From: Crotophaga sulcirostris
Lineage: Eukaryota; Chordata; Aves; Cuculiformes; Crotophagidae
Assembly (NCBI GenBank): GCA_013397455.1
Contig: VYZB01000222.1
Coordinates: 468,376 to 532,375, forward strand
Direction: 5' to 3'
DNA: 64,000 nucleotides
In this document: one piece after another, positions 11,541 to 24,600 of the stretch
Layout: each line of letters starts with the position of its first letter
Numbering within the stretch: the first letter of the stretch is position 1
Made by a program: the position numbers and the translations under genes
Notes under the pieces: model-generated
Told to the model about the DNA's origin: nothing
Seen by the model: only the letters and a program-made list of their open reading frames with translations
Databases searched by the model: none

Positions 11541-11796
11541 GTAAAACATACTACAAATAGTTGTTCTAAAATAATGCATTACAAACCTAGGAAACTAAGT
11601 TTATTATTATTTATTATTTGCGTTGCGTTGTTATCTAGAAATATGACTGCTTTGGGCTTTGAATGCTACAAAGGTGAAATAAAAACATTCCGTCCCCAAG
11701 AGAACATATTGTCCCAGTATCATAAGAAATTATGTGTGAATGTCAACAGAGTGGACAGTGCAAAGAAAACCATATTGTCTGTGCATATGCATCAAG
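11541..11796 (+). other. Exon-like open segment with signal-peptide-like frame (unproven)
   Basis: A T-rich acceptor (TTTTTTTCAG, ending 11540) is followed by an open frame, and a donor-like CAAG/GTAAAA lies at 11796/11797. The first ATG in the segment is at 11574, with A at -3. It opens a 78-codon frame ending at a stop at 11808-11810. Its start is basic and then strongly hydrophobic (KPRKLSLLLFIICVALLS), like a secretory signal peptide. A polar stretch with few Cys follows (FECYKG, KKLCVNVN). I do not recognise the protein. In AT-rich DNA, Leu/Ile/Phe-rich frames and splice-like motifs arise by chance, so this is only a candidate lncRNA or micropeptide exon. Confidence 0.15.
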
Positions 11797-11939
11797 GTAA
11801 AAGATGTTAAAAAGGCATTTGAAAAAAGGTCTTTGTCGTAGCTTGTGAAGAAGTCCTTGCAACAGTGATGAGTAGATTAGGAGAATACAAACTATGGCTG
11901 TCAGCAGCAAAATTAATAACTGGTTGCTAAAACCTGGAG

Positions 11940-12610
11940 TTAATGAGAACTGAAGGAGTCGGTGTGGACTGTGAGTATGAGGTGGTATGGAGACTGGGAG
12001 AGACCAGGGAAGGCCTCAAATAGAGGCACCCTGTTTGCAGTAAATAAACAAAGGAACCAGCTGGAAGGAGGCAATGAGAATGGCAATGTGATCAAAGTAA
12101 TGACTAAGACAGCCTTTTGCAAAACAGTTTGAAGGAACCAGGTTGGATTCACCAGGGACATGAGGAAAGATGTTGCACTTATCTTGCACCTCAGTAATGA
12201 GTATCTGGTCTAAAGCTTCAGCTTTGTGACTCAGTAGGAAAGGGTGGTTTAGCAGGGCTGCTCTGCAAAAGGGAATTTAAGAGATGACAGTCAGCTGACC
12301 ATCCTCAGAAACTGGAGATGAAGGTGGTGGTCATCGTATTTATTAGGAAAGGGGGAAGACTGGAAGCACTGAGTAGATGAAAGACTGGAAATATTGCCTT
12401 GGGGAGCCAAATATCTATAAGTTAATGGTGGACAGACAGATTGACAGTGAAGTTCAAATACAAAGAAGCCTGGAGCAGTGAAGCAGAGATATAGGCTAAC
12501 AGAATACATAGGATAGTGGAGATTTTGTACTAATGAATGAGACTCTTCAGAAACATGATAGATAGAAAGGAAACCAAGGACAGGCCCTTATGAAAATGGA
12601 AGGGTGCATT
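11940..12610 (+). repeat. Possible ancient degraded interspersed repeat
   Basis: This purine-rich stretch contrasts with its surroundings. It has phrases reminiscent of an old amniote interspersed repeat I know by pattern but cannot name with confidence: 'aaactggagatgaaggtgg', 'gcagagatataggctaacag', and 'gaaaccaaggacaggccc' near the end. No coding frame is preserved. A repeat-library search could confirm or dismiss it. Confidence 0.3.
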
Positions 12611-15600
12611 CTTAATATATGCAATCCTAATTTTTATTTTTTGTTACTATGGGGTTTCTAGCATTTTTCTAATTATACTTATGGAAGAAATATTTTTAAG
12701 AAATTTGATAATGTGGAAGTACTTTAATATTAATTTTATTCTAAATAAAGTGCATGATATTCTTCATCCCTTAAGAAGGCAAGATATTTTTTACTTATGA
12801 TGATTTTGCAGTGCCTTAAAACATTGATGACTATGAGAAGAAGCAAACGTATTTAGTGGAGTTATGATGATATCCTTGCATCCACATGAAGACAAACTAA
12901 TTTTAATATTTTTAGAAAAGTTATTGTTTCATTTAACTATATAAGAAATAAACCCAAATATTTCGTAATACTGGAAATGTAAAATCAAGGATTTCTCATT
13001 GTGGTCCTTTTGTTAATGATTTATTTTTTCACTGGGGTTCAGAATGCTTGTTGATTACACCAGCCTTTGAGAATAGCTATAGCTACCTAATGGTTCAGTC
13101 CAACAAAAATATGTTCAGTTCCTGTATTGCAGAAGTCTATATAAAACCCAAAGTCACTAGAATCTGCTCCCAAAGCATACACTGCCAGAAAGCCAGATAT
13201 ATTTTATATTGCATTGGACCCTAAAGTGTTATAAAAAATGGCATATCCCTCTTTTTTCACGGCTTTATGACCAGCAAGACAGCATCAAGCAGTTTATTGC
13301 AGACCCTGTTTATGCCTTGCGAGACTGCAGCGTAGTAGACCCATGTGCATGCTTTGTTTTCAGCACCAACTCTGGAAGCAATTTTGAATCTCATTTGATT
13401 TTAGTTGAATCTATGTTCTCTTTGTTGTCTGTGTGTGAATCAGTATTGCAAAAATTAGACCAATGTTGTTTTCACTGTTTTAAAAAGGCATTCTGTTTAT
13501 TTTAGATTAGTTCAAACTGTGTTTTTACATCATACTTAACAATTTATTTCTTAACCCTTTAATGCCATTGTCACTTTATACAACTAGGGTACAACGTGTC
13601 ATTTCCAGGGATGGGGTGGGGGAAGCTCAGCCACATGTAAATGAGGATGCAATTCTGCAAAGCCAGGAAAGACATTTGGCCACATGAATTTCAGGGAGAA
13701 CTCATATGGATAATCCCTTTTTAAGTTAATTGGGATGTTTCATTGGTAAACGAGGTAGTCAGGATCCATATACACGTGTCTGTAGCCTTCTGGGAGATTC
13801 CCCCGTAGTGACAGAAGTGATGTTGAACAGCTTCTACTTTGCTCATACAATATCAGTTTTCCTGAGCTGAGCCTTTGGATCTAATTAGATCACTATTCAG
13901 GGGACTTGTCTGACTTAACCATTAAATTGTATGTAAAAAAATGTGTCTTTATAGTGGCTCTTTTTTTCTTAACTTGTATCAAGTTGTTGAAGTGACTAAC
14001 GTAGCAACTGTTTGCTTGAAAAATAATATCACTAAGTGAACTTGATTCTGATATGGCTATAGATGCCAAAAATGTGCATGTGGCAGTTATGGATCTCAGT
14101 CCAACATTATGGGGATATGGACATGAACCACAGGTGGATTTGATGTTCCAGTTCAGAAAAATTCTTCTGAACCTGTATGCTATTGCACGACGCTTCTCTC
14201 AGCAGGGAAAGTCATTTATTGGGACATGCTCCAGTTCTGGAAATGAATCGGGGATACAGCTCTACTGCTGAGAAGGAAGACTTGGTGACTGCCTCTGGTT
14301 TTGCTGTTTTATATAGTGCACAGCAAACCCTAGTATGCCAAGATCTTGCTCTGTGAAGCTGAGGAGACAGGCACTCAACTGCATTTTTCTCTCTGCTGCC
14401 CAGGAGAATTAAGTCCCTCCAAGTGAGAGGTGAGGGGGATCCTGTGGTGGTGGGAATACAACTGGCTGTGAAGTTGGGGAAAAGCAGCTCTGTGTAATGT
14501 GCCTCTTTTCGTGCTAGTGGTTTTCAATTGTAACCACTCCTAGGAATTAACAGATATTTTTGGTTTTGGAATAGTCCCTGAACAATGGGTATTTTACATG
14601 ATGGTCATGGAATTCTGAAACAGGCTATTTTGTTCAGAGTTCTGCTGACCACATTACTTAGTAAATGTGGTCTTTTGTTATTAAGTACTTGATCAGAACT
14701 ACTGAAATTTGTAATGTTAGCCAAATCCACCAGTTTGCAATTTAGCTCTCACTGCAGTATCAGTTACATCTGGTTCTTGTGTTCATCTCTGCTGTTCGTG
14801 GAATGCCTTATTAAAGGGAATAGAAAGAGAATTATGATGTGCTTTCCTCTTGTACAGAAATAGATGATACAAGCACACCAATTTTATCTCACTTATAAAT
14901 AGCTTCCGGAAACAGTGGTCTGTGAGGGAATAGGGCTGATTGACTCATATGTTTCGAATAATTTAGCCTGAAAAATTAGCATTTTTGTATTCGTGTTATC
15001 CACGGAGAACTGAATTTACATTCATCTATTTGTTATTCATAGTCTTCTATTTACTAGTTTATGAATTGCTGTCTAAATTTTTTTTGAGAAGTGCTCAGTT
15101 CACTCTTTTGTTACATGTGATGTGTGATGGTCCTCCGAGTCATCTTGACTGTTTCTGGGTCCTCACTGAAGGACTAGAAATTTTTAATTAGAAAATAATT
15201 ATAACCATTTGTGGTTCTTTGTGGTCACATGAGAGTGTGGCTTTCCTCTGTGAAGAAGATTCCTTTGCTAGAATTTTTTAGAAAATGGACACAGTCAAGG
15301 GGGACTTCCAGTGGCTGTGAAGTCTGTTTCACAGGGGGATTTTAATTCAAGTTTGTGCAAGGCCTTGTAATTTGCTTTCTTTTCAGAGCAAATTCCTCTT
15401 TCCTTTATGAGAAAGCAGGGTAGTACAGAGTTTGTGTGGGACTACGACATGTGGTGTCCATCGTTACAGCTACCAAGTGTGAAGCGGCGTGTCTGGAGGT
15501 GATGGAGAGCTGCTGAGCAAAATAGTGGAGGTGCCAGAAAGAGAGTGTGTACATTAGCATGGTATTCTACCCATAATATATATATATATATCAGGCTTCT

Positions 15601-18600
15601 AGTTAAACAATTTCTTGCATATCTCTACTGAATTCTATTTTGTGCACGTATGTGTACTTACATGTGTATATCCATTGTATATGTAAACATGCCTCATTTT
15701 CACTCTTTTATTCATGTCTGCTCTGTGCATGAGTGGCCTTGCACAGGTCTGTTTCTCATCAGCAAATAGGAACAGCAATCATTTCCCACTTCCTTCTCAG
15801 GATTGTTGTATTTTGTTAGTCCATGGCTTTGAGGTGCTGTGAGCGTGCTGACCATTTGTACGGAAAACCCAACGGTGTTGGATTGCCGGGGTACGCTGAT
15901 GGGTGCCAGGAGGAATTAATGCTATAATCACACAAGCAAATATACAAAATCACTGAATGTTAGTTTTATGCACGGTTACAATCTGTGTCAAAACTATAGG
16001 CCGTTGTATAATCAAATAATTTATTAGGCACAGCTGGTTAACTGCTTACAGCAAAACAACCTGTAGCTTAATTGCTCCTTCTACGGCACTGGTTTTATGC
16101 ATGGTCTTTCTGGCCCCAATACCCAAAGTAGAAAACCCTGCCTTGGGCTTCTTGAGAGTTGTGCAAGAAACAGGGGGTCATAACTCATCCATGTCAAATT
16201 AATGTTGCTGTCATGGGACATCGATAGCATAATGAAGAGGGAATAAGGGCATTAAGGAGAGTTAGTCCTTCAATTGGACTTCCCCTCTGATATCATTGAT
16301 ATGCTAAATGCAGTTGTATCTTCTTTTCCCTCACACCCCCAAGCAATCATGATAATGTCTTTAAATAATTAACTATTGGAAACAATTGCAAACTTTGTTG
16401 GTTTTAAGTATTAATAATTTTGTTTATTATTTTTTTTCCATTCACAATATTTAGGAATACAATAAGGGAAGTTGCAATGTGACATCAATCCTAAAATGTC
16501 TTTCCCTCTGAGGTAGTTTTTGATAGTTCAACTGTTTTACTCTATGAAGGTCAAAGTTAAATATTTTGCTCTCACCCATGTTCTGGAATGGCAGCTCACT
16601 ATTTTGATTTTGTTTTCAGGATCTCTCTTTTATAGCCAGGTAGGTGAAGGCTACTGATTCTTAAATACTTCCATGTGTGAGGGTCTGTTTGAACAAAACC
16701 AAGATGGTTTCTGTGATTGTAAATGAGAGAATTTGGGAAATAGTGCTTCATTTAATCATTGAAGCCCTGTACCTGAAGTACTGGATTTTCAAAATAATAT
16801 CCTTGTTTTAGGAGGCATGAGTCTATTGGGACAAGTGATATTCAGTCACACAAGACTCGTCTGTATTCAGGATGTCCATTTACTATATCAACACAGATAG
16901 CTGTTCAGTCCTATGGTGTGATGGTAGATATTTGCTTATTCCTGATTTTGAAGAGAAAATGGGAACTTTTTGCTGCTTTAATTATGTCTGTGTTAGAAGA
17001 CTGTATCCATTTAACTGTAGCCTTTACTGTTAAATAGTTCATATTTTGGTAGTAGTTCTGGTGCTAGATACTGTTAAAAATGAATTCATATGTCTTCAGA
17101 CTTTCTGTCTTCGTGTTTAGAAGCAGTGATTGCTTGAATAAGTAAATACATGGGAATAGAAATAAAACTTAAAAAAAATAATGGCATAAGTTAGTGTATC
17201 AGGTAAAACTCTCTACTTTTCATAGCTGTTTTGCTTTTTATGTATGTAGTGCTCGGCCCAATGAATCCGTACTAATTCAAGGGGATCGTGAGGTCCTATT
17301 GCTTTACGAATAAAGAAATACACAAATCATGAGAAATTCTTCTGCTACTGAACATTGGGACTGGGCATGAGCTGTTCTCCACCTTTCTTGCCTATACAGT
17401 ATTCCCTACGCTTCCTGGCATGTTTTGTAGGTAACTTAACTATATGGAAGTTCGCCCTTGTGCAGACCATTTATCACCTTCTTTTCATGTGCCCTTCAGC
17501 TGGCATATATGTCATGGCAGGTGCTTCAGTGTAGTTTTGCAGTCACATCAGGTGTCACTATTTGCTTTTCTCTGTAGATCTAGAGGTGAGAAGCTGTGAA
17601 CTCTACTGTATATCAGCACTTCAGCCAAAAAAACCCCTAAAATTCCATTTCATAGCTACTGCTCTGACAGAGGTGTCAACGTTGGCAGAACTTAGCTGTA
17701 TCCTTGAACTTTTGTAGGTTTCTAGCTTTTGCATATGCATTTCAATGGAAGGAAAAATAAATTGAAAAATCAGTTATTAATTTGTGGTTTTGGCTATCAG
17801 ATCTTATTTAAACTGTTGAATGCAGCTAATGTACTCTGTCATAAAATTCTCTCTGCTGATTTCTTTCAAGATAAGTAGCCAGCTTCCCTTCTTTTATTCC
17901 TGGCAGGTGTGTATGTGTGTTTATTTTAATCAAGAGCACTGGGAAGCTGGAAGAAAAATCTTTCCGTTCATCTGTATGGTGAACTTTCACCGGAGTGATT
18001 TTGTAAGAAAAAACCCTACATATTCTTAATTAACACTTTCCAACTTGTTCTGTAGAGCTCTCAACAAACTTAAGACCTATTTCTGACAGGTCTGTGAAAA
18101 GTCAGTCAGTAAAATAAGCTCTGCAGTGGGCTTAAATTAATTTTTCACATTTCTGTGGTAAAATTCTTATACTGTCTTCCAAACAAAAACTGATTGCAAA
18201 CCACTGCTATAAGGTGATGTTGCAGAAATGAACACAAAAATTTGTATTTTTGTTATTTATCTGTATATTTTCTGCAACTAGCTGAATGGCAGCATCAAGC
18301 AGGGATCGTTTTTCTTCATACCATTCTTCTTTTACCTTGCATCTTTTTCAGTTGGAGAATGAGTTTCCTAGTTTTTCTAAGTACTTTACCAAGTGTACAG
18401 ATTTCAAGGAATTTGAACCATAAATTTCTCAAAACACTTTGCTGTTTTTCCTATTCCCATTTTCTAAATAGGTAGGTTGTTTATAGAGCTCTAAACTTGG
18501 GATGCCACCAGTGCAGCTCAACATAACTGCATAAAAAAAACACGTGAAAGGGGAATCAAGCCTGTTTGCTGTATATATCAACCCCCTATATGCTGGGAAG

Positions 18601-21600
18601 GAAAGACAAAGCTAAGAAATCCTATAACCAGTCCTGAACAGTCTCTATGCTTAATACCATTTAAAACTAGAGTAGAGAAAAAACAGGGAAGTAAACAAGA
18701 GCTAAGGGCAACAATCTGCTGCGGAAGGAGTACTGGGCCACATGATTCTTCCTCTCAGTGGTATGAAAGACTGTAGAAACAGGGCCATATATTCAGTGCG
18801 CTAGCATTTGCATTACAAATGCTTGTACTGGGTTTAGAAATGAGCTAACAGATTGTCATTGCCCAGAGCACTGGCATTACAATGATTGCTCCAATATAAC
18901 ATGGCTGTTAAACTTTTTATTAACCCTTGTGCTACCTGTACCCAGCTTGTAAGAGGATTATTTGCCTAGAGTTAGCCTTCCAAGACAAATGCACGTTTTA
19001 ATGCCCACGGAGATCTGAACAAAGCTGTTATGTTTTTTAATCGCTAGCATCTGAGATATTGCATGTTTCAAGATGTGTGTATTTTCTAAAGTGCTGCAGT
19101 AATAGATGATGTGCAGTTTACCCCTCAGAGCACTGCTGAGATTGCACCCTGGGCTGGTGGGAAAATGAAGGATTATGCAAGGCTTTTCACACATTTGTCC
19201 TCTGCAGTTTTCTGAAAGCTGTAGGCAATAAAATTATCACCCTTTTGTCATTTATGCCACTTTTACAATGCTGTCATTTCGGATGTCCTAATTTAGATTG
19301 GTGGAAGTTGGAAGAGAATTTTATCCTCTGATTACTTAGTGAATCCTCTATAAATTACTACATCTGGAAAATGGTGAAGGTTTGTTTTGTGAATATTATT
19401 TTTAAAAAAAATTCTTCTGCAAATGAAAAAAATCCTAAACTTCATTTATCTTGAAGTTCCACAGCTGATTGAAAAACAGTGAATCTCACAAATTTTAGAA
19501 TTTGGATTTTTGGATTTAGGTTTTGGTATGAAAATTATTAGTACCCCTAAAAGGGCATTAATTTTGAGACAGGAATAACAGGAACACTTGCAGGAAAAAT
19601 TAGAGGATTCTTGGTACTCTCTTGCTATGTATAATTTTACTGTATTCTTGTTTGCTTATTCTTCATTGCTCACAGTCATGTTTTTATCCATTCAATGCTT
19701 AAAAGCTTTTTACTCAGTTATTCTTGATGGTTTTCCATCTCACTAAAGAAGAGCAGATCTGTGTAGACATAGATGTCTGTCAGCCCCAAGTGTGGTAATG
19801 AAAGTTATTAGTCATCTCAGCAATGCATAACTGACAAATACCAAAATGTTCCTGTTCATATCGGTGCAAAAAGTGTGTTTCTGAAGACTATTCTCCCTAA
19901 AGTAAAATGAAACCAAACTGTACTTGACTCTTTAGAAGCATATTAAGGGTAATTAGATCAACTTATGTTCACAAAGGAATTTTAATTTAAGCGTTCAGTA
20001 ATAATGTTCATCCATGGGAAAAGGTAGTGCTCTTAATTACAGCCTGCAAGCCTAAAAGAAGTATTTAAACTGTGTTGGTTAAGAACAGCTCCTCAGAGTC
20101 TGCTAAATACTGAAACAACCAAACAATTGATATTAACACACTTGTATTCAAATTAAATTCCACTATTTTTTTGCCTTTTAACAAGGTCAATTCACATTTC
20201 TCTTTCAGGAAACATAACCTGAACAGTCTGGTCTTTGCCAGGACATTGTGCTAGCATTTTATTTTCTAACAGAACTTCAATTTGCTTAAAATAAATAAAA
20301 ATTGCTGATAAATAAATAAATCTTTTATGCTTTTAGAAACTACATCTCAAAATCGTCCCTGATTTATTATTGCAGAAATGTCCATGTTTGTATGAGTACC
20401 AATTCTTTCAATTCAAGGTCATTTTTTGGGAAGTCCTAAAAGATTTTTCTTTCAAACCTGCTTCAGTTCAAGTACCACTGTCATCTTTTCTTTGGCTCAA
20501 AGGGTGTGATAGGATGTTTTTTCTGGTAGCTCCAGCTCAAGAACATATAGGAAGGTTACAACTCTTCACCTTTCTAGTTCCTTTGCTTTTGTCTTTTGAG
20601 CAGGAAAATTTAAGAATATCTTTAGAGTTTTACCTCACCCAAGACATGAATTCAGCTCAAGAAAAGTTTTAATGTGATGAATAAAATAATAATAATAAAA
20701 AAAAATACAAAACCAAACCCGCCCCCCAACTTCCAAAAATAACGCCACTACAAACAAACAAAAATCTAAAACCCAACTCCTCTTTTACTATATTCATTCA
20801 ATAAAATAAAGCAAGCATTTACATTTGAAAACATACTAGTCTTCAAACTTAAATAGTTCTAAATTTAACCTGTTAAAATCAGTGGTTTGTATTGTGATGT
20901 CATCTTCTGTTCACAACTGATTATATTACAAAAAGCTCTTCTCATTAGCATACAAAATATTCTTGATGTTGACATAAGTTACATCAAGCAGTTGTTATAT
21001 GATGACTTGAAACTAGTTGTAAATTTTCTTAAACAGCTATCTGAAAGAAGACTATATATTTTTATTTTTTTGTTGTCCTCTAAGTGCTATGCTTTGAAGT
21101 AGAGACATAGAAGAAGCCAGTACTATCTTTGAAAGTATCGCCCTTATATGAAGAATTTTAATGGCATTTGAAGAATGAGAACCTCAGAAAATTTACAAAA
21201 TAAAATTATTTCTGTGCAGAGATATGAATCTGAAACAAAGTTTCTCCTTGCTATAAAGGCATGAGCTTGAGTTTTGTGACTGGGTTACACATCCAGATTA
21301 ATTCCCTTTTTTATTCAGGTATGCTGTACACAGCGTATTGTCACATTAAGGAAGCTGAATGTATAAAACCAGACATAGGTATTCTAAGCAATCTTTTTGG
21401 GATGAAAATATTGTCTCTAATAGGTGTCTTGTATAAAGTGTTGTCGTTAACTTCTTTGAGAAGATAGTACTTAGTGGGGATTGGTTTTTGGCTCTTGGTG
21501 TTATTTTCTACCATTATTAATTAATTTATGACTTCCAGTTAAAATCTTCCATAAATATTCTATGTAGAGCACAAGTGTCTAATAGGCACGTGCTTTGGAA

Positions 21601-24600
21601 CACTGCATGAAAGAGAATATAATGGCATGGTCAGAAAAATAGCATCATAAAGCTGCATTTCAGAATTTGTGCGAATGTCCTAAGAAATAATAAACAGGAT
21701 TTTGTTGTTGAGGGATAGTCATTGTATCTTTTTTCATCTATGAGAGAAACAAACTGTTCCTGGAATTATCTTGACTATTTTATCAACCTGAAACAACCTA
21801 TCATTCTGAATTTTCAGAATCGTTTTTGGCTGAAAGAAAAGGACAGATTTGTGATTATCCAAATTGTGAAGAGACATAATATTTTATTAGCAGTCTTGGC
21901 AGCAGGACTCGTGTATGCATGCTGTAGCACCATCTATGCTATTTGTTACAGTAAAATCTAATTAAAATTTAAATTAAATTGAAGGCATTCAAACTGCCAT
22001 TAGAGAGGGAAGATCCCATTCTATGCATCTCTTTCTCTCTTTATATATATGTATTTGCCATTTAGTTCATTTCTAAACAAGCATCTTCTATCAGAGCTCA
22101 AAAATGTGTTATTCTGCAGTTTTGTGTGCTGTTGTCAGAAAACAAATACATAGCTTGTTATTTGCCACAGTTTTGTGCAATCCCTGATAACTTCTGTGAT
22201 TCTTGATAGTTTCGCTAGCCAGGCATTTTCAGCTATCAAACACTGAAGCCCCGTTTTGGTCTTCACTTTTACTCAGTGCCCTTGTAATGAAGGTTTAGAT
22301 ATGCAAAATGGGTTTGATGTGAGCTTATTAGACAATGGCTAAGTCAGAATAGTTAACCACCCGCTGTCGTGATAGCTCTTCTAGTTCCCTGAGGATGGCA
22401 GTAGTAAATCTTGTGTTTCCTTTTTTTGTATGAAGAATGACAACTGTACAACATGTCAATCTGGCATACAAATGTGTTTCTCTTCTTGATGTGCACCAAA
22501 GGCTTGACACAGGATTAGAGAGGCTGAATAAAGACTGTTACGTGCCATGGCTTGCTTTTACTGATGAATCCAGCTTGGTCTAGCTGTCAGAAGGGCTTAG
22601 AGAATACCGTCTTTTAAATCAGGACTGTGCTAGTAAGCCAGTTGCCTTTCTGAAAATTAGCAGTTGTTCCATGCAAGGCTCTAAATTGCCATTTTACTAG
22701 ATTCAACTCCTGAAGTTTAAGCTGGATGCGATTGGAAAATTATCCCTTTCCTTCCTTGTTTTCTATAGTATTTGTTTTGGAAAACGTACCGGTAATGGTG
22801 GATGGTCTTTTTCTTTGTGATGTTTATTCCTTCTCTTTGGTACTTAGCTGAAGACTAATCCAACTAAGGCTGATGAATTCCAATTCATAAGTGGAGGCAA
22901 AAGTGTGGCAAAAGCAGTGAATCTGTAAAAGATACATTTCCCAATCATTTTATGTAGGTACATAATACATGTTTTTTATTATTATTCAAGGGTTTTTTTC
23001 CTTGTGTAAAGTTTAAAAGGAAAACAAAGCACCTCTTAGAATTTCCAGGATTCTTAGTCAATACAAAATACTGTTACAATATCTGTAGCATAATTTGACT
23101 CTTGTATCTCAGATTTCTGTATATACAGAGAAGCAAGAAAAGATAGAATATTCTTACAGCTGGTGTGACAAAGTGTCCTGTATGCACTGGAAAAGTGAAT
23201 ATCAAACCAGATTTGAAACAGTCTTATATTGCAGGCCTGAGAGATAATTTGTAAAGATGTAGTGAAGTAATACAGGTATGCCTTTTACTACTGAAGGTTT
23301 TTTTTTGACTGCTGTGTTTGTTTCTCTCCAGCTCAGGAAAGTTTTCACAATATAAAATTCTAAAAGTGCTTTTTTTCACTGGAGTTTTCAGTTTAATGTT
23401 TAAACATTTAAAGTTTTCCTGTGTAATAGAAGAAAATAGGTTTTTTTCTGTAATAATTAGCAGGTACAGTAGAATGATTGGGAGAAGACTTGAGGCATTA
23501 ACAAAATTATGGTGTACTCTGACATTTCTTTCCAATGAAGGCTTCTTATCAAATACAATGGAGCTGTCTCATGCTGTCTCTCAGGAGCACCTCCATCTCT
23601 CTGGAAGTGTATAAAATTTTTGCATCTATTAAGGTAATTGGCAGTGTTTTCAATACATTTTCCAATTATATCTGCAAACGCTTTTGTAAGCAAATTGTCC
23701 AGAGTACCCCCCCTTCGGTGATGCTACTCCTTACTTACATACATTAAAAAATGCAATAAATATTTAGTAACAGAACATGTCTTTGCTATGGCAAATGTAA
23801 GAGGTCAAAACTTTGTTGAAAACGAACTGAATTCAGTGAAACTATGCAAATACTTTTACAGTCATTTATGTCTGTTGATCTGACCAAAAGCTGTTATGGA
23901 GTGTAACGTGCTGTTGCACTGTCTTTCAGTGTCGGGAATAAATACTTTGTCACAATACGGTACATTGACAGTTTCATGTGCAGGAGGGTATATGTATATG
24001 GAGTAAATTATCCTGAGATATGACAATGTTTTTAATTCTCAATCCAAAATATATGCAGTGAAGAGAAATTTTTATAGAGTTGTTTCCTCCTCCTCTTCCC
24101 ACAATTATTTCATTATGTATGGATAAGCCTGCTAATAGTCACTGAAACATTATTGTTCTTTAACATAAATTTGCTTTTTTTTGTGAGTGGACAGGAAATT
24201 CATAATCCATTAATGTCTATTTCGTTCCCCTAATAACCCCTACCCCCTTGGTCAATGGCTTAGACGCAAAAAAACAGCTGTGAAAGGAAAAAAGAGACAG
24301 AGACCAAGGGTAAATTTAAATATGTAAATGTATTTAAAAAATGATGTCCTTGATGTTTAATCTTTAAAAGACCCTCACTCTGTCTTCATATTATGCTGTT
24401 GCCCAGCATCATGTCTAAGCCTATTACCGCTCCTGCTTGCTGCCAGCACATTCAATAGCTATTAATCTTTTAATTCCTATGTGAGGATTTGTAGAAAAAT
24501 ATTTGCCTGCAAGTATATATGTGCATGTGGGTTGTGTGCCCATACAAAAGTTTTATTATTGTTCCTCCTTGTGTTCTTGACATATTTCTGTCCCTGTATC

